Assembly: GCA_964572065.1 (NCBI GenBank)
Contig: CAZNER010000070.1
Coordinates: 1 to 9,849 of the forward strand
Reading direction: 5' to 3'
Length of the DNA: 9,849 nt
Source of the DNA: CAZNER01 sp964572065
GTDB lineage: Bacteria; Patescibacteriota; Dojkabacteria; JAHIVN01
Below, piece by piece: positions 5,695-9,849 of this stretch (positions are counted from its first letter, which is position 1; each line of letters begins with the position of its first letter). Below the pieces are notes generated by a model. The model searched no databases. It worked only from the letters and a program-made list of their open reading frames with translations, and had not been told where the DNA came from. A program made the position numbers and the translations under genes.

Positions 5695-5884
5695 TATCTG
5701 CCTTCCTACCACACATAGGGCAATACTTGATAGGTACAGCATACCTATGTATTTGGGTGTACCCACGCTCTTTAGTTAACTCTATCCAAGATAGCACCCA
5801 CCCATAAGGAGGGTGCCACTTAAATAGTTCCCTATTATTTTCTTTTAAAGTTTTATAATCTTTACAAATACAAAAATCTTTCAT
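5681..5884 (-). CDS. small zinc-ribbon protein (67 aa)
   Basis: Starts MKDFCICKDYKTL and ends with KYCPMCGRKADNDGE. C5/C7 and C55/C58 form two knuckles of a likely zinc ribbon, with a Trp-rich middle (KWHPPYGWVLSW). Small proteins with this layout are frequent in phages of many hosts and lack an assigned role. The SD-like GGGAAGA before the ATG is moderate. It starts 14 bases after the preceding stop, and its own stop is overlapped by the coiled-coil gene. Confidence 0.75.
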   Translation of the reverse strand: MKDFCICKDYKTLKENNRELFKWHPPYGWVLSWIELTKERGYTQIHRYAVPIKYCPMCGRKADNDGE

Positions 5885-5898
5885 TTAATTCTTCCCGA

Positions 5899-6420
5899 TT
5901 AGTGCGTGAATCCACCACCACTATATGCTTCATGGAAGTCATACTTTCCACCAAATGATCTCCAGCCTTCAGATGGCCAGTTTTTCTTAGTGGTCATACT
6001 ACCAGCTTTAACAAGATTGGTATCCATAACATCGAATTTTGGGAAAGACACCGGATAATTCTTTAACTTACTTCCTCTATCATCAGTATCCATACCCATT
6101 TTGAACATCTCATCGTCACGGGTGTACTTTACTGTGGAGCCCCATACCAATGGATTTTCATTTTTCTCTGCATCCTGGGTTAACGTATGCAGACCAAATT
6201 CTGCAGCACCTTCGAATATACCTTTCTGTTCAAAACCATAAACTACTTTTGTATAGTCAGCTGAACTTCTTGGTCCGACCCATTTGGCGCCGAAATTGGA
6301 AATTCTCATATCGAGAGGCCGTCTAATAGTCGTCTTAATATCTGTTCTGGTGTAAGCATCTCTATCAGGCTCCGGAACTCCAACATGAGGTATTTGATAA
6401 AATTCCCATTCATTACCCAT
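5899..6420 (-). CDS. hypothetical protein, first gene behind a strong promoter (173 aa)
   Basis: No family recognised. The protein (MGNEWEFYQIPHVGVPEPD...) is soluble, with no signal peptide, membrane span or cysteine, and is rich in Gly, Asp, Lys, Phe, Tyr and Trp. It ends in a Gly/aromatic tail (EAYSGGGFTH). Segments such as NFGAKWVGPRS and ENPLVWGSTVKYTRDDEMFK look like beta-rich folds. The gene is directly downstream of a near-consensus promoter, a 5'-terminal RNA hairpin and AGGAGGAAGG ten bases before the ATG, which together predict high expression. Abundance and lack of Cys would suit a virion or DNA-associated structural protein, but that is inference. Confidence 0.8.
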   Translation of the reverse strand: MGNEWEFYQIPHVGVPEPDRDAYTRTDIKTTIRRPLDMRISNFGAKWVGPRSSADYTKVVYGFEQKGIFEGAAEFGLHTLTQDAEKNENPLVWGSTVKYTRDDEMFKMGMDTDDRGSKLKNYPVSFPKFDVMDTNLVKAGSMTTKKNWPSEGWRSFGGKYDFHEAYSGGGFTH

Positions 6421-6447
6421 TTTCTACCTTCCTCCTAAATGTAATTT

Positions 6448-6467
6448 CAAGAGCATTATTGCCCTTG
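6448..6467 (-). promoter_or_regulatory. 5'-terminal RNA hairpin
   Basis: CAAGGGC (6461-6467) and GCTCTTG (6448-6454) form a seven-pair stem with one G-U pair and a six-base loop AAUAAU. The predicted transcript start (about 6468) lies right at its foot, so the RNA would begin with the stem. 5'-end stems are known to slow mRNA decay. No U-run follows and it lies before the gene, so it is not a terminator. Confidence 0.6.
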
Positions 6468-6470
6468 TAA

Positions 6471-6504
6471 TTATATTATATTACAAAAATCCAATTTTGT
6501 TAAG
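6471..6504 (-). promoter_or_regulatory. sigma70-like promoter, copy A of a duplicated promoter
   Basis: -35 TTAACA (6498-6503), 17-base spacer, -10 TATAAT (6475-6480). The spacer region holds a dyad ACAAAA-N6-TTTTGT. The element CTTAACAAAAT-N4-TTTTTGTAATATAATATAA is identical, apart from the N4, to 8060-8093. It begins 8 bases after the dCMP deaminase stop, with no clear terminator. It drives the 5899-6420 gene and probably the genes down to 4018. Confidence 0.85.
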
Positions 6505-6511
6505 GAAAATT

Positions 6512-7453
6512 TTAAATAAAGTCAAATAATCTAACTTTTACTTTGCTATTTTCCAATAAATATTTAGAAGTATCATCATAATAATTCATTCCTGTTACTA
6601 CTAATTCTTTTATTCCTACTTGAATTATTTTATTCAAACAAAGCATACAAGGAATGCCACAAGTCATATACATTATAGCACCTTCCGCCTTGATACCTGC
6701 CTTTGCACACATTAAAATTGCATTCTCTTCGGCATGAACAGCCAAACACATATCTAAATTTTCACCAGACTTACATCCAATGGCTTTTCTTGGACACACA
6801 CCTTTAAGCTGTGAGAACGATGGATCACCACCATTGTTAATTACAATTTTATCCTTATATTTTTTAGCAAATACAGGATCGAGTTTCCATCTTTGATCAC
6901 ACGGTGCAATGCCAGATGCAGGTCCATTATACCCAGCTGCTATCATTCTCTTATCTTTAACTAATATAACACCGATTCTTCGAGAAAGACATTTGGAATT
7001 TCTAGCTGTCTGTACACATACATTATAAAAATACTCATCCCAACTTTCAACAGGCGGTTCATTTATACTATAATTTTTTTGGATAGCTGTAGTTGCATCA
7101 ATCATTTCTTGTGTAACCTCATCCTCAGCTACATTAAATTTATAAGCTGCGGCTTCCTTAAAAACATCTCGTCTTCCCATATTAGAACTGATGTTTGTGT
7201 AATAAGTAGTAAAAGCCACCCTCATCTCTGGAGATGGAGTTAACAATGGCATTCTTTGATTAATTTCATTAACCAACTGACTATAAGTATAATTGCAAAT
7301 ATCAGCTGTTTTGATAACATTCATTAACCCAGTTATAAGTTCTCGACGTTCTTCTTTATTACACATTATTTCTACAAATCTATCTATTTCTTCATCACCG
7401 CCATTAAAAGCTCTCATATCTCTCAAATATAACTCATCCCATTTTATAGCCAT
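6512..7453 (-). CDS. dCMP deaminase with long N-terminal extension
   Basis: Predicted to convert dCMP to dUMP, feeding thymidylate synthase. The catalytic domain begins near residue 136. The zinc motif is HAEENAI (H240, proton-shuttle E242) with PCMLC (C269, C272). YNGP at 175-178 is the usual substrate-side motif. A Cys-rich insert, GVCPRKAIGC...LDMC (C220, C227, C236), resembles the insert carrying a second, structural zinc in the T4 enzyme. At 313 residues it is about twice the usual 150-190. Residues 1-135 are mostly helical (EEIDRFVEIM, RELITGLMNVIKTADICN) and I do not recognise them; a host-derived regulatory domain is possible. AAGGAG, fused to the preceding stop (TAAGGAG), lies seven bases before the ATG. 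It is the last gene of its unit. Confidence 0.92.
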   Translation of the reverse strand: MAIKWDELYLRDMRAFNGGDEEIDRFVEIMCNKEERRELITGLMNVIKTADICNYTYSQLVNEINQRMPLLTPSPEMRVAFTTYYTNISSNMGRRDVFKEAAAYKFNVAEDEVTQEMIDATTAIQKNYSINEPPVESWDEYFYNVCVQTARNSKCLSRRIGVILVKDKRMIAAGYNGPASGIAPCDQRWKLDPVFAKKYKDKIVINNGGDPSFSQLKGVCPRKAIGCKSGENLDMCLAVHAEENAILMCAKAGIKAEGAIMYMTCGIPCMLCLNKIIQVGIKELVVTGMNYYDDTSKYLLENSKVKVRLFDFI

Positions 7454-7464
7454 CTTCCTTCTCC

Positions 7465-7737
7465 TTATCTAATTCTATTTACTATTTCCTGTACACCTAT
7501 AAAAGGTTGCTCCTTTCTTAACTTCTCCCTTTTCATACCATATTTTTTTCTAACATCATTTATTATTAACTTTGCCTGTCTTTCTAGCTCAGGTTGAATA
7601 TATAAATGAAGACCTCCACCCGCGCCAGGAGTATTTTCATTAGATGGAATGAATACAGCCTCACCACCTATTTCTGCAATCTCTCTCTTGATTTCATCAA
7701 TCATTTCTTCATCTGAATACAGCTTCTCATTAGTCAT
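7465..7737 (-). CDS. hypothetical protein (90 aa)
   Basis: The start is the ATG at 7735-7737 (MTNEKLYSDEEMIDEIKREI...), six bases after a strong AGGAGG. A longer frame upstream would read through most of that SD site and overlap the zinc-ribbon gene further. The eight-base overlap with that gene's end suggests coupling. The protein has an acidic N-terminal helix, a central GGEAVFIPSNENTPGAGGGLHLYI stretch whose Gly/Pro turn sits between two likely strands, and a basic helical C-terminus (KKYGMKREKLRKEQ). No family is recognised. Its place directly before the dCMP deaminase gene hints at a shared expression unit but not a shared function. Confidence 0.75.
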   Translation of the reverse strand: MTNEKLYSDEEMIDEIKREIAEIGGEAVFIPSNENTPGAGGGLHLYIQPELERQAKLIINDVRKKYGMKREKLRKEQPFIGVQEIVNRIR

Positions 7738-8014
7738 CGGGCTCCTCCTTCGAGAAAAACTCAATGATTTCATTATCAATTATCGAAGACCAAGAAAACT
7801 CTGTATTATTTAAGTCTTCCATAATCTTGAATTTTTCTTCTTCAGATTCGTACTGCAGTAGAACAATTCTTTCAACGTCTAAACACACAGGACACCTAAC
7901 GTCAACTACAATTGCCGCATTCTCCTTAAGCGGTTTTATCATGCATTTTCCTTTTACTCCGCAATCACATTCATATATTATTGTGTTCTTTTCATTGCTT
8001 AAAATCTTAACCAT
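7730..8014 (-). CDS. zinc-ribbon-like small protein (94 aa)
   Basis: Two cysteine pairs, ECDCG (C16, C18) and RCPVC (C41, C44), with C24 between them, frame a short beta segment. This is a probable zinc ribbon. The acidic C-terminal half (EEEKFKIMEDLNNTEFSWSS...) should be helical. It is the first gene after promoter copy B and the 5'-terminal hairpin. GAGG lies nine bases before the ATG. No specific family or activity is recognised. Its position as a leading small gene would suit a regulatory or host-interacting protein, but nothing in the sequence proves this. Confidence 0.78.
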   Translation of the reverse strand: MVKILSNEKNTIIYECDCGVKGKCMIKPLKENAAIVVDVRCPVCLDVERIVLLQYESEEEKFKIMEDLNNTEFSWSSIIDNEIIEFFSKEEPDD

Positions 8015-8039
8015 TTCCCGTTTCCTCTCAAAATCGTAT

Positions 8040-8058
8040 TAAGAACATTCCGTTCTTA
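8040..8058 (-). promoter_or_regulatory. 5'-terminal RNA hairpin
   Basis: TAAGAAC (8052-8058) and GTTCTTA (8040-8046) form a perfect seven-pair stem with a five-base loop GGAAU. The predicted transcript start (about 8057-8058) is the first base of the stem. The layout repeats that at 6448-6467 with a different sequence, so the structure, not the sequence, appears to be kept. Confidence 0.65.
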
Positions 8059-8059
8059 T

Positions 8060-8093
8060 TTATATTATATTACAAAAACACGATTTTGTTAAG
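8060..8093 (-). promoter_or_regulatory. sigma70-like promoter, copy B of a duplicated promoter
   Basis: -35 TTAACA (8087-8092), 17-base spacer, -10 TATAAT (8064-8069), with the same ACAAAA-N6-TTTTGT dyad as copy A. The TAA stop of the radical SAM gene (8089-8091) lies inside the -35 box. The dyad covers the -35 edge and spacer, a position where a repressor or activator could act. It drives the zinc-ribbon, 90-residue and dCMP deaminase genes. Confidence 0.85.
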
Positions 8094-8829
8094 AAATTTC
8101 TTTCAATGCGTCATATTTGATTAAATCTATAACAAAGCTATCTTCTAATATCCAAGAACCATAACGAACCACAAGCTTTCTTTTGAATTTATTCAAACTG
8201 TCTCTGTCTGGATTCGTAAATGTAATATAAAATCTAACATAAGAATCACACAAAGTATCTAAATTTTTCCAGAATAAGTCCCAATCAATACTCCTGTTAG
8301 TGTTTCTAATGTGGTCTTCTTCTGTAACACCTTTAATATTAACAGCCAACAACACATGGCTTCGGGCTATTCGCTGTAACCACTGTAACTTATATGTTCC
8401 TTCGGTCAGTAATAAGTCACTAGTAAACAAACAGTTTGGAATCCTCATTCTATTTACAATCTCATACCAATGGTCTAAATACAATGCTGGACTTCCACCC
8501 ATCAAGTGAAACACGTAACAGTTTGATTTCTTGAATTCTTCTATCAATTCATCTGATGTGTACTTAACATAACTACCCCATATACCATCCTTTGTGACAT
8601 AACAGTAAGGACAGTTTAAATGGCAACCATATAATTGTACAACAAACTGTTTTCCTAGTTCCTCAACAGATAAATTATGTTCATATCTTCGTTTGAAGAT
8701 TTTTGGAAACTGATCGTATCCTCCACCACCTCTATAAGTATGGCAAATACGGAAATCTCCAAATAAATCTTCCTCCCTAACATCTAATAACTGCCGGCCC
8801 TGTATAGGACATACTCTCCATTTATACAT
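8089..8829 (-). CDS. radical SAM enzyme
   Basis: 246 residues from the ATG at 8827-8829 (MYKWRVCPIQ...). GGAG lies seven bases before it; an upstream in-frame GTG lacks an SD site. The cluster motif is GCHLNCPYCY (C69-x3-C73-x2-C76), the standard radical SAM CxxxCxxC. GGSPAL (111-116) takes the place of the GGEP-type SAM-binding segment, and a VNIKG stretch (163-167) resembles the D/N-x-K-G segment of activase-type radical SAM proteins. The size is close to small radical SAM proteins such as QueE or glycyl-radical activases, but I see no partner of either pathway (QueC/QueD/FolE or a glycyl-radical enzyme). An N-terminal region of about 60 residues with C7 and C29 is uncertain in role. It overlaps the methyltransferase stop by eight bases. 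The substrate is unknown. Confidence 0.85.
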   Translation of the reverse strand: MYKWRVCPIQGRQLLDVREEDLFGDFRICHTYRGGGGYDQFPKIFKRRYEHNLSVEELGKQFVVQLYGCHLNCPYCYVTKDGIWGSYVKYTSDELIEEFKKSNCYVFHLMGGSPALYLDHWYEIVNRMRIPNCLFTSDLLLTEGTYKLQWLQRIARSHVLLAVNIKGVTEEDHIRNTNRSIDWDLFWKNLDTLCDSYVRFYITFTNPDRDSLNKFKRKLVVRYGSWILEDSFVIDLIKYDALKEIS

Positions 8830-9304
8830 CTTTCCTCTCCAAAACACATTTATCTTTCGATTTTCTTAATTTACTCCAACCATTATTTAAAAAATAATCT
8901 ACCATACTATCGAAATTATATTCATATGCGTCTTTAGCTGGATACATTTCTATCATAAGAACAGCGTTCTTTTTTGCGCGAGAATTCATCTCATTCATAA
9001 CTTTATATCTCGTATCCTCATCAAGAAACATAAGAATATAATTTGCTAACAATATATCATATTTCTTATTTGGCAACGGATCTTCCCCTAATATACATTT
9101 AATTCCAAAATCTACAGCCATATCTATTGGATCAACATTATAACCTAAACCCATCATATATCTGGAATTCCTACCATTACCACAACCTATATCCAATACC
9201 TTTCCTTGCTGCGGAAATAATTTAGTATTTTTTCTAAGATATGGTGTTGGAACATCCTTACCACATCTAACACACCAACGGTTATTCATATATTTTCTAC
9301 TCAT
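8822..9304 (-). CDS. small class I SAM-dependent methyltransferase
   Basis: 160 residues. Motif I is KVLDIGCGNGRNSRYM (35-50), followed by the strand GYNVDPIDM with D61 as a likely ribose-contacting acid. Motif II/III is DILLANYILMFLDEDTRYKV and the strand AVLMIEMYPAKD. The layout fits UbiE/TehB-like (Methyltransf_11/25) folds. An N-terminal CVRCG (C11, C14) could be half of a zinc knuckle. The domain is short: the last strands are abbreviated (LRKSKDKCVLER). The target (nucleobase, protein or small molecule) cannot be read from the sequence. AGGAG lies seven bases before the ATG, which follows the thymidylate synthase stop almost directly (TAAAATG). Coupling with the radical SAM gene suggests the two act together. 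Confidence 0.85.
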   Translation of the reverse strand: MSRKYMNNRWCVRCGKDVPTPYLRKNTKLFPQQGKVLDIGCGNGRNSRYMMGLGYNVDPIDMAVDFGIKCILGEDPLPNKKYDILLANYILMFLDEDTRYKVMNEMNSRAKKNAVLMIEMYPAKDAYEYNFDSMVDYFLNNGWSKLRKSKDKCVLERKDV

Positions 9305-9305
9305 T

Positions 9306-9849
9306 TTAACACTCCTTCATACATCTCAACTTTGCAAGGTCTTCAGCATACCCATACAAATGTAATCCTTTACTTTCAACAATCATTTCACCATCTTCCA
9401 CACCAATCTCACTGGCCATATAACTTTTAAGATTCTGAATGCCTGCTAGATTTGCCGGAAGACCTCCCCATAAATCCCAGGATCTAAAATATATAATAAA
9501 ATGTAATTTATTATCCTGTATTCTTGTATCTATATGACGTAGACAAGGTGGATCACCAAGTAATATATCTCCAGGCTGACCAATTTGCAAAATCATTTGA
9601 TTATTTCTATGACCATGCTTTTTATATGTGTCAATTACAGTTTCTATTTGATTAACTTCTCCGCCATAAATATCTTGTGGCGCATAAAGATTTCTATCAT
9701 ATAATACAGCGCCGGCAACAAGCCTTTCCCCATATGTATAATCTTCGCCTGGTTCTTTAGCATCAGTCATAAGGTACTCAACATACGATCTTTCATACCC
9801 ATCACCACCATAAATATAATCATGCTCTACAGGATTAGGTATCCCACAA
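9306..9849 (-). CDS. thymidylate synthase, methanogen-type ThyA-like (5' end outside window)
   Basis: Predicted to methylate dUMP to dTMP. The frame stays open past the ATG at 9768-9770 to the window edge (...GIPNPVEHDYIYGGDGYERS...), so that ATG is internal. Numbering from it, the catalytic cysteine is C76 in GDPPCLRHI. Phosphate and base contacts follow in YFRSWDLWGGLPANLAG (R96, S97, D99, N107), and KGLHLYGYA supplies the conserved H137/Y139. N107 matches E. coli N177, which selects dUMP; dCMP hydroxymethylases have Asp there. The 'RSWDLWGGxPxNLxG' and 'KGLHLY' wording resembles the methanogen-type synthase of archaea more than E. coli ThyA. The protein ends soon after, without the usual long C-terminal region. 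It heads a coupled row with a methyltransferase and a radical SAM gene. Confidence 0.88.
   Translation of the reverse strand, partial: CGIPNPVEHDYIYGGDGYERSYVEYLMTDAKEPGEDYTYGERLVAGAVLYDRNLYAPQDIYGGEVNQIETVIDTYKKHGHRNNQMILQIGQPGDILLGDPPCLRHIDTRIQDNKLHFIIYFRSWDLWGGLPANLAGIQNLKSYMASEIGVEDGEMIVESKGLHLYGYAEDLAKLRCMKEC

Noticed and set aside
6481..6503. ACAAAA-N6-TTTTGT as a terminator for the dCMP deaminase unit
   Set aside because: The stem is A/T-rich and weak, and lies between -35 and -10 boxes conserved at a second site; a promoter/operator reading explains it better.
7764..8042. Plus-strand frame over the zinc-ribbon gene (also 660-866, 2456-2644, 4883-5092, 8300-8509)
   Set aside because: All are antisense shadows of supported genes, without SD sites or family features.
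8089..8829. QueE of a 7-deazaguanine DNA-modification pathway
   Set aside because: Size and cluster motif would allow it, but no QueC, QueD, FolE or transglycosylase gene is in the window and the SAM-binding wording is not diagnostic.
9306..9770. Complete thymidylate synthase starting at the ATG at 9768-9770
   Set aside because: The frame remains open to the window edge, no SD site precedes that ATG, and the upstream residues are family-like.
1..9849. CRISPR arrays, tRNA or rRNA genes
   Set aside because: No regularly spaced repeats, and no non-coding stretch longer than about 95 bases in which a tRNA or other RNA gene could be recognised.

Overview
The window looks like part of a large, AT-rich tailed-phage (Caudoviricetes-type) genome or a prophage of such a phage. 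Every supported gene is on the minus strand. The genes are short and tightly packed: stops touch or overlap the next start, and most genes have a strong AGGAGG/AAAGGAG Shine-Dalgarno (SD) site. Phage character comes from the mix of small hypothetical and zinc-ribbon proteins with nucleotide enzymes, a phage-type HELxH metallopeptidase and a phage-typical 'FPVPD' motif protein. No capsid, tail, terminase or polymerase gene is visible. The promoters are sigma70-like and the SD sites strong, so the host is probably a bacterium. The two-PAS protein resembles sensors of anaerobic Deltaproteobacteria, which is only a weak hint about the host.

Layout, read in the direction of transcription from high to low coordinates. 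(1) 9849-8089: a thymidylate synthase cut by the window edge, a small SAM methyltransferase and a radical SAM enzyme, closely coupled. (2) 8093-6512: a promoter with a 5'-terminal hairpin, then a zinc-ribbon protein, an unknown 90-residue protein and a long dCMP deaminase. (3) 6504-4018: a near-copy of the same promoter, again with a 5' hairpin, then an unknown 173-residue protein, a zinc-ribbon protein, a coiled-coil/membrane protein, a double-PAS protein and a receiver-like protein. (4) 4007-1: a third promoter, then a small heat-shock protein (Hsp20) bracketed by a perfect 14-bp inverted repeat. After it come a Lys-rich protein, a zinc-ribbon protein, the metallopeptidase, a Glu-rich protein, a spermidine-synthase-like methyltransferase, a 55-residue Gly/Arg-rich protein, the 'FPVPD' protein, a family 4 uracil-DNA glycosylase, a 44-residue protein and perhaps one more gene start.

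A functional theme is pyrimidine and uracil control: dCMP deaminase makes dUMP, thymidylate synthase converts it to dTMP, and the glycosylase removes uracil from DNA. A second theme is sensing and stress: PAS, receiver and Hsp20. The most interesting non-coding structure is (a) the duplicated promoter module with an internal dyad and a hairpin at the predicted transcript start, and (b) the Hsp20 unit, where the two repeat arms and the SD region can form mutually exclusive RNA pairings. Several gene starts were moved from the longest open frame to the codon that has an SD site, and one real small gene lies in a different frame from the longest open frame at its locus.
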